From Rhizobium sp. BK316 (lineage in GTDB: Bacteria; Pseudomonadota; Alphaproteobacteria; Rhizobiales; Rhizobiaceae), in contig NZ_JACHZR010000001.1 in assembly GCF_014193695.1 (NCBI RefSeq), positions 595,309 through 659,308 of the forward strand: a DNA stretch of 64,000 bases, given 5' to 3'. The notes under the pieces were generated by a model. It searched no databases. It worked only from the letters and a program-made list of their open reading frames with translations, and was not told where the DNA came from. Below are positions 8,230 through 17,540 of the stretch, one piece after another. Position 1 is the stretch's first letter, and each line of letters begins with the position of its first letter. The position numbers were made by a program, and so were the translations under genes.

Positions 8230-9429
8230 TCAGTCGAAAAAGCCCGCATCCTCTTCGCTGAGATATCTCCTGGCTCCTTCAGCGTCGATATCGAGACCCA
8301 GACCCGGCGCTTCCAGTAGGTCCACCATGCTGTCCTTCACGATCTGCGACGGCAAGCCGATTACCAGATCCTCCCACCAGGGGTCGGAGGCACTCGGATA
8401 TTCGAAGGCGACGTAATTTGCTGGCAAGGTGGCGCAGACATTGATCAACGCGCCGAGGCCCAGCAGGCCGTTGGCTGTGCCGTGTGGTGCCATCAGGATC
8501 GAATGCATATAAGCGTGCTCGGCGACCCATTTGAGCTCTGCAATGCCGCCAATATCGGCAGGATCCGGGCCGATGACACGTACCGCCTGCGTCTCGATCA
8601 ATTCCTTGAAATTATGCCGCAGGTAGATCTGCTCACCAGTATGGATTGGCGTCGAGGTAGAAGTGGTCAGTTCCCGATAGGCCTGCGGATTGACCCACGG
8701 CACATAGTCGCCGGTCAGCATGTCCTCGAGCCACATCAGATTGTACCTCTCGACCGCACGAGCGAACTTGATCGCATCGGGCAGCATCCAGCCCGGGCCG
8801 CAGTCAAGCGCCAGGCTGACCTTGTCGCCCAGCACTTCCTTCATCGCGATCACGCAGTCGAGCATGTGATTGAAACCACGCTCGCTGATCACGCCCTGGT
8901 CCATGGCACCGTGATAGCCGGCCTTCTTCTGCGTCACGCCGTAGTGGAAGCCCCCGATGGTGTCCTTCATGTTGGAGTGAAACGAGATTCCTTGCTTGAT
9001 CATGAAGAAGTTCTGCGGCTGCTCCATCATCCATTTGACGTCAGCGGCGTAATCCTCCGGCCGATCGCCGGTGCGTTTCTGGCGGATCGAGCCGTTATAG
9101 ACGCGCACCTTGTCGCGCACCTTGCCGCCGAGGAGCTTATAGACGGGCACGCCCGCGGCCTTGCCGGCAATATCCCACAGCGCATGCTCGATAGCGCTCA
9201 CCGCCGCGCCGTACGGCTTGAAAGAGCCGCGTTGGCGGATCTTCAGCATGACTCTCTCGACGTCGGTCGGGTCCTCGCCGATCAGGGCCTCGCGGAAATG
9301 CAGTACCCAGGGCTTGAGGTAGGATTTGGTGAATTCGACTTCGCCCAAACCATAGAGGCCCTCGTCGGTTACGATGCGGACGATTGGGTGTCTGCCGATA
9401 ACGGCACAGCGTAGATCGGTGATCTTCAT
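8230..9429 (-). CDS. Enolase-superfamily dehydratase (mandelate racemase/MLE type), third of the minus-strand set
   Basis: Acid-sugar-dehydratase-like enzyme, 399 residues. The N-terminal capping domain (GLYGLGEVEFT) precedes a TIM barrel. The metal-binding acids appear in order as ALDCGPGW, WLEDM and HTGEQIY, and a C-terminal APHGTANGLLG supplies the probable general-acid/base His. Family members abstract the alpha proton of a carboxylate and usually lose water to give a 2-keto-3-deoxy acid. It starts 15 bases after the preceding paralogue, so both are in one operon under the GntR gene. The paralogue at 17541-18704 is more typical of galactonate dehydratases. The specific substrate is unknown. 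Confidence 0.88.
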   Translation of the reverse strand: MKITDLRCAVIGRHPIVRIVTDEGLYGLGEVEFTKSYLKPWVLHFREALIGEDPTDVERVMLKIRQRGSFKPYGAAVSAIEHALWDIAGKAAGVPVYKLLGGKVRDKVRVYNGSIRQKRTGDRPEDYAADVKWMMEQPQNFFMIKQGISFHSNMKDTIGGFHYGVTQKKAGYHGAMDQGVISERGFNHMLDCVIAMKEVLGDKVSLALDCGPGWMLPDAIKFARAVERYNLMWLEDMLTGDYVPWVNPQAYRELTTSTSTPIHTGEQIYLRHNFKELIETQAVRVIGPDPADIGGIAELKWVAEHAYMHSILMAPHGTANGLLGLGALINVCATLPANYVAFEYPSASDPWWEDLVIGLPSQIVKDSMVDLLEAPGLGLDIDAEGARRYLSEEDAGFFD

Positions 9430-9444
9430 CTTCGGTCCTTTGCC

Positions 9445-10806
9445 TCAGCTCCAGGTGCGATCCCAGGAATACTCGTCGTCCCAGCGATCCGTAGGCTGCC
9501 AAATAGCGGTGACGCCTGGCTGCAGATGCTGCGAGATCACCTCGTCGACGACGTCGTCGATCCCCAGGCCCGGCTTGTCCGGAACAGTGATGAAGCCGTC
9601 CTTGACGAGCGGCTTGGGAAGGCCCGTGACGATATCGTCCCACCAGTCGACATCGGCGGAATGGTATTCAAGCGCCATGAAATTTTCGGTCGCGGTCGCG
9701 ACATGTGCGGCGGCCATGGCGGCGATTGGGCTTTCTGCCATGTGGATGGCCATGGCGACACCATGGTCCTGCGCCATATCTCCGATCTTCTTGGTCTCGA
9801 GGATGCCCCCACTGGTTAGCAGGTCCGGGTGAATAACGGAGACGCCGCCGCTCTTCAGCAGAGGCTCGAAGCCTTCCTTGAGGTATATGTCCTCCCCAGT
9901 GCAAATCGGCACCGTGGTGGAGTCCTGCAGTTGTCGGTATTGCTCGCTATACTGCCACGGGATCACATCCTCGAGCCAGGCTGGCACGTATTTTTCAATT
10001 CGCCTGGCAAGGCGAATGCCGTTCTGCATCGAGATATGGCCGATATGGTCGATCGCAAGCGGCACATCCATGCCGATGACCTCACGCACCTCGGCGATGT
10101 ATTGCTCAAGCAGGTCGAGGCCCTTGTCGGAAAAGTGGAGGCCGGTAAACGGGTGCTGGACGTTATGCAGATCGTACGCAGCGTTGCGGAGACGCCGCTC
10201 TTCTATGGTCTTCAGCGGCCCGCGAGTGGGACCGGTGCGGTATCCTTCCAGCGAGCCGGCAGGAAACACGACCGCACCGGGCACATCCGCGATCTGCATC
10301 AATCCCAGATCCATCTTGAGGAAGGTGAAGCCGAGCTCCATGCGCTGCTTGAGGCGCTTACCGGTCTCGGTACCGCTGGGCACGGTGGCGTCGGTATCGC
10401 AGTAGACGCGCACTTTCTCCCGAAACCGGCCGCCGAGCATCTGGTAGATCGGGACGCCATAGGCCTTGCCGGCAAGATCCCACAAGGCGATCTCAATCGC
10501 CGATACGCCGCCGCCTTGCCGGCCGTGCCCGCCGAACTGCTTGATCCGGCGAAATAGGCGGTCGATGTCGCAAGGGTTCTCGCCAAGCAACCGGCTCTTC
10601 AGCATGAGCGCATAGGTGGCGCTGGCGCCGTCGCGCACCTCGCCAAGCCCCACGATGCCCTGGTTGGTGTAAATCTTCAGCAGCGCTGAGGTAAACGGCG
10701 CGCCGACAATCTCGGCTACCCGCATGTCGGTGATGCGAAGGTCGGACGGCCTGGAATGCGTGTTTACCCGATTGAGCGCCTCGTCGGCTCCATATGCCTC
10801 TGGCAT
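9445..10806 (-). CDS. Enolase-superfamily protein (mandelate racemase/MLE type), second of the set
   Basis: 453 residues, longer than its neighbours because of an N-terminal extension of about 25 residues and an insertion around residues 150-220 ([15 protein letters not shown] and onward). Barrel ligands can be seen as AIDHIGH, WLEDVIP and CTGEDIY. The C-terminal [13 protein letters not shown] carries the His. The conserved Lys-x-Asp strand appears as FLKMDLGL. It is expected to act on a sugar acid or related hydroxy-acid in the cytoplasm. It is separated from the first member by 54 bases and from the third by 15. The unusual length suggests a different substrate from the other three copies. 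Confidence 0.86.
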   Translation of the reverse strand: MPEAYGADEALNRVNTHSRPSDLRITDMRVAEIVGAPFTSALLKIYTNQGIVGLGEVRDGASATYALMLKSRLLGENPCDIDRLFRRIKQFGGHGRQGGGVSAIEIALWDLAGKAYGVPIYQMLGGRFREKVRVYCDTDATVPSGTETGKRLKQRMELGFTFLKMDLGLMQIADVPGAVVFPAGSLEGYRTGPTRGPLKTIEERRLRNAAYDLHNVQHPFTGLHFSDKGLDLLEQYIAEVREVIGMDVPLAIDHIGHISMQNGIRLARRIEKYVPAWLEDVIPWQYSEQYRQLQDSTTVPICTGEDIYLKEGFEPLLKSGGVSVIHPDLLTSGGILETKKIGDMAQDHGVAMAIHMAESPIAAMAAAHVATATENFMALEYHSADVDWWDDIVTGLPKPLVKDGFITVPDKPGLGIDDVVDEVISQHLQPGVTAIWQPTDRWDDEYSWDRTWS

Positions 10807-10860
10807 GATTTATCCTCGTTCTGGTCGGGGGCACTTTGGGGTGGCGTTGAGCGCTGCTGG

Positions 10861-12027
10861 CTAGTCCAGCTCGATCTCGTGATCTTGAAGGTAGTCGCGG
10901 TTCATCTCGACGCCGAGACCAGGCTTGGAGGTAAGCTTGAGGCTGCCGTTCGAGATATCGAGGGGCCCATCGATGAGGTGATCGTATTTGCCTAGGTTCC
11001 ACTCTGACGTTTCAAGCTTGTAGAAATTGGGAACGGTCATCATCACCTGTGCTCCCGCAACGACGTTGATCGGGCCTGCGGCATCGTGCGGCGAAACCGG
11101 AATGTAGTAGGCTTCGCAAAGAGCCGAAATCTTCTTGAGTTCGGTAATGCCACCGGTCCAGGTGACATCAGGCATGATGTAGTCGGCAAGCTTGTTTTCG
11201 AGCACCCGCACGAAATCCCACTTCGTGTGGCCGCGCTCGCCCCATGAGATAGCGGCGCTGACCTTCTCACGAACCTGCTTGAGGGCGTTGAGGCTCTCCG
11301 GTGGACAGGGCTCTTCGAACCAGTCGATCTGACCAGCCTCCTCGAGGCTCCGGCAAAGGCGGATGGCGGTCGGAACGTCGAAGCGGCCATGGGCATCGAT
11401 GAGGATGTCGACGTCAGAGCCCGCCGTCTCGCGGATCAGAGCCGTAAGTTCGGCGGCTTCGCGCTCATCCTTGCGGGTCATGCTGCCATCGAGATAGCCA
11501 TCCCGCTGCTCGCGAGCCTGTCCGCCGGCGGTGCGGCCCTGGTGGGGGAAAGGATCGAACTTGAGCGCAGTGTGGCCAGACTCGACGATATCTCGAATTT
11601 CCCGGACCACAGCCTCCTTGCTGGTAAACTTGCGCTGGTCGGGATGAGTGTAGAGCGAAATTTCATCGCGTAACGGTCCGCCCAAGAGCTCATAAATCGG
11701 CTTGCCAAGAACTTTGCCACGGATGTCCCAGAGGGCGATGTCGATGGCGCTTATGCATTCGACCGCGGCGCCGCGACTGCCCATGTAGGTGAAGCTGCGG
11801 AATATCTTGTGCCACAGATACTCGATCCGCGCCGGGTCTTCGCCGGCAATAGCGGCACCGATCTGCCGCAGGATCGTGCAGAGGGCGCGATTGGCGAGCC
11901 TTGTCGTGGTGGTGATCTCGCCCCAGCCGCTCACTCCGTCGTCGGTCGTCACCTCGACGAACAGGAACTCTCCCCAATAAGAAGCATCGGATTTGATAAG
12001 CCACGGCCGAACGCTGGTGATCTTCAT
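10861..12027 (-). CDS. Enolase-superfamily dehydratase (D-galactonate dehydratase-like), first of the set
   Basis: 388 residues from the ATG at 12027, which begins MKITSVRPWLIK as relatives do. An in-frame ATG at 12069 would add 14 atypical residues. The substrate-side cap (GVSGWGEIT) and barrel acids are seen in IDAHGRF, WFEEPCPPE and SWGERGHTKW. The C-terminal SPHDAAGPINVVA corresponds to the DgoD-type SPH motif. TALKFDP carries the Lys-x-Asp strand. It lies directly downstream of the divergently placed GntR regulator and heads the three-gene dehydratase run. Function as a sugar-acid dehydratase is inferred from family and context. Confidence 0.88.
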   Translation of the reverse strand: MKITSVRPWLIKSDASYWGEFLFVEVTTDDGVSGWGEITTTTRLANRALCTILRQIGAAIAGEDPARIEYLWHKIFRSFTYMGSRGAAVECISAIDIALWDIRGKVLGKPIYELLGGPLRDEISLYTHPDQRKFTSKEAVVREIRDIVESGHTALKFDPFPHQGRTAGGQAREQRDGYLDGSMTRKDEREAAELTALIRETAGSDVDILIDAHGRFDVPTAIRLCRSLEEAGQIDWFEEPCPPESLNALKQVREKVSAAISWGERGHTKWDFVRVLENKLADYIMPDVTWTGGITELKKISALCEAYYIPVSPHDAAGPINVVAGAQVMMTVPNFYKLETSEWNLGKYDHLIDGPLDISNGSLKLTSKPGLGVEMNRDYLQDHEIELD

Positions 12028-12081
12028 CTCAACTGCCTTTAACTGAAGTGGTGGGGATAACGATATCAAGGGTTATGGATT

Positions 12082-12813
12082 CTATCCTGCTCGAGCGGCA
12101 TTACGCGCACGCATGTGTTCGAGGATGTGCCGGCCGGAGCCCTCGACATGGCGTGCAATGAGGTCGGCTGCCTCGTTGGCATGTCCGGCTTTTACATGCG
12201 CGATGAGCTCGCGATGCTCATTAAGGATCGCGGCACGCCGGGCGAGCGTGAAGTCGAAACGCCGGCTCACAGCTCGCAGCACTTCGCGATGCTTCCACCA
12301 AAGCTCGGCGGCATGGCGGTTGTAATGCTTCTGGTACATGACGGTGTGAAAGGCGGTATCCAGCTCGCTGTGCCTGAACGGGTCGGCGAAGTTGTTCTCT
12401 TCAATCAGGCCTTGGATGCGTTCGAGCTCAGCAATGTCCTCGACGGTGGCCATATTCACGAACCATTTCGTCAGCGCCGGCTCGATCAAGACCCCGATCT
12501 CGTAGATATCCCGAACGAAGTCCTGATCTATAGGCCTCACGCGCGCTCCGCGGTTGGGAACGAAGGTGACAAAGCCCTCCCCGCGCAACAGTTGCAGAGC
12601 CTCGCGCACGGGATTGGTTGAGGTGCCATGGCGCCGGGCGAGATCGGTGACCACAAGCCGCTCGTTGGCAGCGAGCCGCCCTTCGATGATGTCTTCCCTG
12701 ATCAGTTGATAAAGCGAGGCGCCCTCGCTGGAGGCCCCTATAGCGTCGATGCCTTCGGGTGGCTGTGCTTTAAAATCGCTCGTTTCGGCCAAGACTGCCC
12801 CCAAAAAATACAC
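12082..12813 (-). CDS. GntR-family transcriptional regulator, FadR/FCD subfamily
   Basis: 243 residues. The N-terminal winged HTH at about residues 33-100 (DLARRHGTSTNPVREALQLL) is followed by an all-helical FCD ligand domain with the metal/ligand residues in ELDTAFH, NEHRELIAH and RHVEGSGRH. FCD regulators usually bind organic or sugar acids. It lies between the minus-strand dehydratases (55 bases downstream) and the plus-strand ABC importer, and is most likely the repressor of both. Its own start faces the shared promoter region. Confidence 0.92.
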   Translation of the reverse strand: MYFLGAVLAETSDFKAQPPEGIDAIGASSEGASLYQLIREDIIEGRLAANERLVVTDLARRHGTSTNPVREALQLLRGEGFVTFVPNRGARVRPIDQDFVRDIYEIGVLIEPALTKWFVNMATVEDIAELERIQGLIEENNFADPFRHSELDTAFHTVMYQKHYNRHAAELWWKHREVLRAVSRRFDFTLARRAAILNEHRELIAHVKAGHANEAADLIARHVEGSGRHILEHMRARNAARAG

Positions 12814-12997
12814 ATATTATCCGGTTATCACACGAAGTTTCCGTAAACAATGTACGATTTCTCTCATTGACAGACAATCTTTGATCTGAAAACGTATGAT
12901 CAGGCCGAATGGATACATTAGGAAGGTCCTGCGGCCGGGGAGCAAAGACCGCTCGCCTGACGCAGAGCGGCATGGGAGAGAACCTGGGAGGTTACCT
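12814..12997. promoter_or_regulatory. Divergent control region between GntR gene and ABC importer
   Basis: 184 bases without a gene, noticeably A/T-richer than the flanks. It holds a TTGACA (12867-12872) as a possible plus-strand -35 and a TATGAT (12895-12900), but their 22-base spacing is not standard, so I do not claim them as one promoter. GTTT-CCGT-AAAC (12837-12848) is a small palindrome that could be an operator half of the GntR regulator. The strong ribosome site GGGAGG lies 6 bases before ATG 12998. Confidence 0.4.
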
Positions 12998-14476
12998 ATG
13001 ACGAGGATTTCACTCGGCCGTGCCGTCATGCGCGGCACTGTCTCGACTGCTTTGATGGTATCGTTGATGTCCGCGTCTGCGCTGGGTGCGCCGGTCGACT
13101 TGAGCAAATGGTCGCCGGAATACGTTCGCTCCATCGCCGGCACGCAGGATTTTGACACGGCCGGCGATTGCGCCAAGGTCACTCCGCTCGATTACAAGGG
13201 GCGACTGACTTTCTGGTATCAGGGCGTGTTCGAGGGCGACCCCGACCTCCTGCGGCAGTATTACAAGGACTTCTTCGAGACCTTCCGCAAAACTTATCCG
13301 AACATCGAGCTTGAGGAACAAGCCCTCACCTATAATGACCTTCTGGACAAGTTCCGGACCGCACTTCTGGGCAATGCGGCACCCATGGCGGTCCGCCTGC
13401 AAATCCTTGGTGGCACCGAGTTCGCCTCAAAGGGCTATCTGCAGCCGCTCAAACCCGAGGATATAGGGTATTCGACCGAGGATTTCTGGCCCGGTGCAAT
13501 GAAGGCGGTAACCTGGGAGGGGGTGACCTACGGCCTCCCAACCAACAACGAGACGATGGCGTTCATCTGGAACGCCGACATCTTCAAGCGTGCGGGCCTC
13601 GATCCGGACAAAGCCCCAGCAACCTGGGACGACGTTGTCAAATATTCCAAGCAGATCCACGACAGGCTCGGCATTGCCGGCTACGGCCTCGTGGCGCGCA
13701 AGAATGCCGGCAATACGCCGTACCGTTTCATGCCGCAGCTGTGGGCCTATGGCGGCGGCGTCTTTGACGAGGCCACTGCGAGCCCGACCTATCAGCAGGT
13801 CGAGTTAAACAGCTCGCAGAGCAAGGCGGCGCTGCAAGCTTCCTACGATATGTATGTTCGCGACAAGTCGGTTCCGGTCTCGGCACTCACCAATCAGCAG
13901 GCAGATAACCAGCCCCTCTTCCTCGCTGGCCAGCTCGGCATGATGATCTCGCACCCGTCCGACTATAACGTCATGCTCGACCTGCAGAAGAAGACAACGG
14001 GCAGCGACAAGGAAAAAGCGCAGACCGTCATCGACAACATGCGCTATGGCCTGATTCCGACCGGCCCCGACGGCAAGCGTGCCGTCGTGTTTGGCGGCTC
14101 GAACATTCACATCCTGAAGCCCGAATATGTCGAGGGCGGCAAGGTAGACGAGCCGGCTGCAAAGGCTATCATCTGCATGTGGACGAGCCCCGAATGGTCA
14201 CTGAAGATGGCCTATGCCGGCTCCAACCCTGGAAACCTTAACGGCTTCAAGACCAAATGGATGAAGGAACGTCTTGATAGTATCAAGTTCCTTGATGTCA
14301 CGACCTCGATGCTGCCATACGGCATCCCGTTCCCGGCGCTGCCACAATCGCCCGAGATCATGAACATCATCGTCCCGGACATGCTGCAGAATGCCCTGAC
14401 TGGAGCTATGACAGTCGACCAAGCAGCGGACGACGCGGCCAAGAAGGTCAAAGACCTGATGGACGGCGGTCTGTAG
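12998..14476 (+). CDS. ABC transporter substrate-binding protein (family 1), unusually long
   Basis: 492 residues from the ATG at 12998, chosen because GGGAGG precedes it and the signal peptide (about residues 1-31, ending SALGA before PVDLSKW) then sits at the N-terminus. An earlier in-frame ATG at 12896 would bury the signal. The body is of SBP_bac_1 type (GVTYGLPTNNETMAFIWNAD, then DPDKAPATWDDVVKYSK). It is longer than usual sugar-binding proteins by 60-80 residues. It is followed by two permeases, an ATPase, an enolase-superfamily enzyme and an RraA-like protein, so a sugar acid or its glycoside is the likely ligand. Confidence 0.9.
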   Translation: MTRISLGRAVMRGTVSTALMVSLMSASALGAPVDLSKWSPEYVRSIAGTQDFDTAGDCAKVTPLDYKGRLTFWYQGVFEGDPDLLRQYYKDFFETFRKTYPNIELEEQALTYNDLLDKFRTALLGNAAPMAVRLQILGGTEFASKGYLQPLKPEDIGYSTEDFWPGAMKAVTWEGVTYGLPTNNETMAFIWNADIFKRAGLDPDKAPATWDDVVKYSKQIHDRLGIAGYGLVARKNAGNTPYRFMPQLWAYGGGVFDEATASPTYQQVELNSSQSKAALQASYDMYVRDKSVPVSALTNQQADNQPLFLAGQLGMMISHPSDYNVMLDLQKKTTGSDKEKAQTVIDNMRYGLIPTGPDGKRAVVFGGSNIHILKPEYVEGGKVDEPAAKAIICMWTSPEWSLKMAYAGSNPGNLNGFKTKWMKERLDSIKFLDVTTSMLPYGIPFPALPQSPEIMNIIVPDMLQNALTGAMTVDQAADDAAKKVKDLMDGGL

Positions 14477-14497
14477 TCCAAGCCTGACCACGATCTG

Positions 14498-14524
14498 ACC
14501 GGCTGCGCCGAGACTGCAGCCGGT
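14498..14524 (+). repeat. Intercistronic stem-loop after the second binding-protein gene
   Basis: ACCGGCTGC (14498-14506) and GCAGCCGGT (14516-14524) form a perfect 9-bp stem with a 9-base loop, followed by TTCTTCC. It could be a leaky terminator or an RNA-stabilising hairpin between the binding protein and its permeases. Confidence 0.6.
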
Positions 14525-14551
14525 TTCTTCCGAAGAACGAGGACAGGCATA

Positions 14552-15511
14552 GTGACGATCTTGACTGGCAAGGCCGAGGCGCGCCGAAGACTGCAACCTG
14601 ATAGGTCCGGCGTGCTGCGAAAGATTTGGGAGCACCGCGCTGACTACGCGTATGTGCTTCCTTCGATCGCAGTGATGCTCATCGTCATCGCCTACCCTAT
14701 CTACTACACGATCGAACTGTCGTTCTTTAATACACCGCCTGGCCTGCAGCTAAGGGACAAGATTTTTGTCGGCCTCGACAACTATACCGCCATCCTTACA
14801 AGTCCGGTGTTTTGGAAAGTCACCTCGAACACTCTCATCTGGACGCTGGGATCCACTCTCATTTCATTTGTCCTGGGGTTTGCCTGTGCCCTGGCGCTCC
14901 ATGGCGACTTTGTCGGCCGCGGCATCCTGCGCGCCATCCTGATTATTCCCTGGGTCATCAGCGCGGTCGCCGCGTCCTATATCTGGAAGTGGATCTACCA
15001 TTCGGACTTCGGGATCATCGGCGCGGTGCTCGTCGGCCTCGGATTGGCCGATCGGCCGCCGAATTTCATTGACAGCGTCAGCACGGTGCTGCCCTCGCTG
15101 ATCGTCGTCAATATCTGGCGAGAGTTTCCGTTTGCCATGATCATGATGATGGCTGGCCTGCAGACGGTCCCCGACCAGTTGCTGCGCGCCGCAAAAGTCG
15201 ACGGAGCCAATGCATGGCAGCGGTTCTGGCACGTCACCTTTCCGCACTTGAGAAACGTCTCGACGGTGACGATCCTTCTGCTGGCAGTGGCCAACTTCAA
15301 TTCTTTCATCATCCCCTGGATCATGACCGGCGGCGGGCCGTCGAACGCATCGCATATCTGGATCACCCACATTTATGAACTCGCCTTCGGCCGCCAACGC
15401 TGGGGGGTGGCATCGGCCTATTCGGTGCTCTTGTTCCTGATCCTGATGTCGCTCGGCTATTTCTACGTCCGTGCGCTGAGCGGTAACGAACGGAAGGACG
15501 GAAGCGAATGA
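14552..15511 (+). CDS. ABC transporter permease (MalF type)
   Basis: 319-residue inner-membrane protein starting at a GTG with GAGGA 9 bases upstream. Six predicted membrane segments begin at about residue 35 (YVLPSIAVMLIVIAYPIYYT). The EAA loop appears as QLLRAAKVDGANAWQRFWH. It pairs with the permease at 15508, whose ATG overlaps its stop (ATGA), so translation is coupled. It is part of the importer controlled from the GntR intergenic region. Confidence 0.94.
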   Translation: MTILTGKAEARRRLQPDRSGVLRKIWEHRADYAYVLPSIAVMLIVIAYPIYYTIELSFFNTPPGLQLRDKIFVGLDNYTAILTSPVFWKVTSNTLIWTLGSTLISFVLGFACALALHGDFVGRGILRAILIIPWVISAVAASYIWKWIYHSDFGIIGAVLVGLGLADRPPNFIDSVSTVLPSLIVVNIWREFPFAMIMMMAGLQTVPDQLLRAAKVDGANAWQRFWHVTFPHLRNVSTVTILLLAVANFNSFIIPWIMTGGGPSNASHIWITHIYELAFGRQRWGVASAYSVLLFLILMSLGYFYVRALSGNERKDGSE

Positions 15512-16398
15512 GCGCGATTGCCGAGACGGTTCATCGAAGCCAGACACGTCGCCGTACGCGCATCGATGGATGGCGGTGGGGCGGACGCATCTTCCTCGTG
15601 TTCATGCTGCTTTACACTGCATTGCCGATGGTCTGGATGCTTCTGACCTCGATCAAATCCGGCTTCGCGGCCATGCAATTCCCGCCGCAATGGTGGCCGG
15701 ACCAACCGACCCTCGACAGCTACCAGAAGCTGCTCGATCCGCAAAACAGCGTCGGCCAGGACTTCCTGCGCTTCTTCTGGAACAGCCTTTTCGTCTCCAC
15801 TGCCACGACCATCCTTTCGGTGATCGTGGCAGTTCCTGCGGCCTACGCCTTTTCGCGCTTCACCTTCCCGGGCAGGAACTTTCTGTTCTTCGCCGTCCTC
15901 CTTCGCAACATGTTCCCGGCTGTGATCTTTCTCGTGCCGCTCTTCATCCTGATGCGCGCAATCGGGCTGGTGAACACGCATGGGTCGCTCGTCCTCACCT
16001 ACCTCACATTCGGCCTGCCGCTGGCAATCTGGCTCCTGAAGGGCTTCTACGACAACATCCCGGTCCAGCTCGAGCAGGCCGCACGCATCGACGGGGCAAC
16101 GCGGTTCCAGGCCTTCCTCCTGATCGTGATGCCGCTCTCGGCGCCGGGCATCATCGCCACGGCGATCTATTCCTTCATCGGCGCGTGGAACGAGTACATC
16201 TACGCCTACACCTTCCTCTCCAAGAACGAGCAATTGACGCTGCCGGTCGGCATCCAGCGCTTCTTCTCGGAAAACACGACGGATTTTCCGGGCCTGATGG
16301 CGGCAAGCTTCATGATGAGCGTGCCCGTCGTGGTCCTGTTCCTCGTTCTTCAACGATACTTCGTACGCGCCCTCACGGAAGGCGCAGTCAAGCACTAG
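15508..16398 (+). CDS. ABC transporter permease (MalG type)
   Basis: 296 residues with six predicted membrane helices. The EAA loop is QLEQAARIDGATRFQAFLL and the C-terminus ALTEGAVKH is the usual MalG-type ending. It starts with a 4-base overlap on the MalF-type partner and is followed after 11 bases by the ATPase. It forms the translocation pore of the sugar-acid-type importer. Confidence 0.94.
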   Translation: MSAIAETVHRSQTRRRTRIDGWRWGGRIFLVFMLLYTALPMVWMLLTSIKSGFAAMQFPPQWWPDQPTLDSYQKLLDPQNSVGQDFLRFFWNSLFVSTATTILSVIVAVPAAYAFSRFTFPGRNFLFFAVLLRNMFPAVIFLVPLFILMRAIGLVNTHGSLVLTYLTFGLPLAIWLLKGFYDNIPVQLEQAARIDGATRFQAFLLIVMPLSAPGIIATAIYSFIGAWNEYIYAYTFLSKNEQLTLPVGIQRFFSENTTDFPGLMAASFMMSVPVVVLFLVLQRYFVRALTEGAVKH

Positions 16399-16409
16399 GG
16401 GAGTTGCCT

Positions 16410-17507
16410 GTGGCCCACGTGGTCCTCAAAGATCTGGTCAAGACCTATGGCGCCTTCAAAGCTGTCAACGATGTTTCGCTGACGGTCAATGACGGCGAAT
16501 TCGTTGCGCTTGTCGGCCCTTCAGGCTGCGGCAAGACAACCACGCTCAATCTTGTGGCAGGGCTTATCCCCATCACATCTGGGGACATCGTCATCGGCGA
16601 CCGGGTGGTCAACGACCTCGACCCCAAGGACCGGGACATCGCAATGGTGTTCCAGAACTACGCGCTCTATCCGCAGAAATCTGTCTACAAGAATCTGGCG
16701 TTCCCGCTGCAGATGCGCAAACTGCCGCGAGACGAGATCGACAAAAAGGTCAGGGAAGCAGCGCGCGTGCTCGACATGACGCAGCTGCTCGAGCGCAAGC
16801 CACGCGAACTTTCGGGCGGCCAACAGCAGCGCGTGGCGCTCGGCCGCGCGCTCGTTCGCGATCCGGCAGTATTCCTGATGGATGAGCCGCTCTCCAACCT
16901 CGACGCAAAGCTGCGCGTGCAGATGCGCTCGGAGATCAAGCGTTTCCACCAGGACCTCAAGGCGACGATCATCTACGTGACGCACGACCAGCTCGAAGCC
17001 GTGACCATGGCCGACAGGATGGCGGTGATGAACGGAGGCTACCTGCAGCAATACGATACTCCGGCGCAGGTCTTTGCCCATCCGGTGAACATGTTCGTCG
17101 CCAGCTTCGTCGGCAGCCCGGCGATGAGCCTTGTCCCACTAGAGGCGTCAACGGCAGGCGGCGAGGCCGTGTTGACCAGCGCGGAGGGCTGGCGCCTCGA
17201 ACTCTCGCCACGCAACGCCCAGAAGGTCGCAAGGTCATCCACCAAGAAAGTCGTGCTCGGCGCACGCCACTCGACGATCAAACTGCATAAAAGTGCGATG
17301 CCTGGAAGCGTCCCTGCCAAGGCCTACACGGTGGAGCCGACCGGAGACGTCACCTTCGTGCAGGCGTTTCTCTCCGGCGCCATCGTCAATGTCAGCGTTC
17401 CGCCAACCATTGCCGTCACGCCCGACGAACAGATTTGGCTCGAGTTCGATCAGGAGCGGATGCATCTGTTCGACGGCGAAACGGAAATGGCCCTCAAGGC
17501 CAACTGA
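16410..17507 (+). CDS. ABC transporter ATP-binding protein (MalK/UgpC type)
   Basis: 365 residues from the GTG at 16410 (AGGGGAG six bases upstream; protein begins with AHVVLKDLVKTYGAF). The open frame continues far upstream through the permease gene, but that part has no ABC homology. Walker A GPSGCGKTT, signature LSGGQQQR, Walker B VFLMDEP, THDQ switch, then an OB-type C-terminal domain. It energises the permease pair at 14552-16398. It is distinct in sequence from the ATPase at 963-2096, so each importer has its own motor. Confidence 0.94.
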   Translation: MAHVVLKDLVKTYGAFKAVNDVSLTVNDGEFVALVGPSGCGKTTTLNLVAGLIPITSGDIVIGDRVVNDLDPKDRDIAMVFQNYALYPQKSVYKNLAFPLQMRKLPRDEIDKKVREAARVLDMTQLLERKPRELSGGQQQRVALGRALVRDPAVFLMDEPLSNLDAKLRVQMRSEIKRFHQDLKATIIYVTHDQLEAVTMADRMAVMNGGYLQQYDTPAQVFAHPVNMFVASFVGSPAMSLVPLEASTAGGEAVLTSAEGWRLELSPRNAQKVARSSTKKVVLGARHSTIKLHKSAMPGSVPAKAYTVEPTGDVTFVQAFLSGAIVNVSVPPTIAVTPDEQIWLEFDQERMHLFDGETEMALKAN

Positions 17508-17540
17508 GACCAGGCGGATGCGTGCGAAACGAGGGCGTGG

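Noticed and set aside
12867-12900. TTGACA with TATGAT as a sigma-70 promoter for the importer
   Set aside because: Spacing is 22 bases, too long for one promoter; kept only as a note in the control region.
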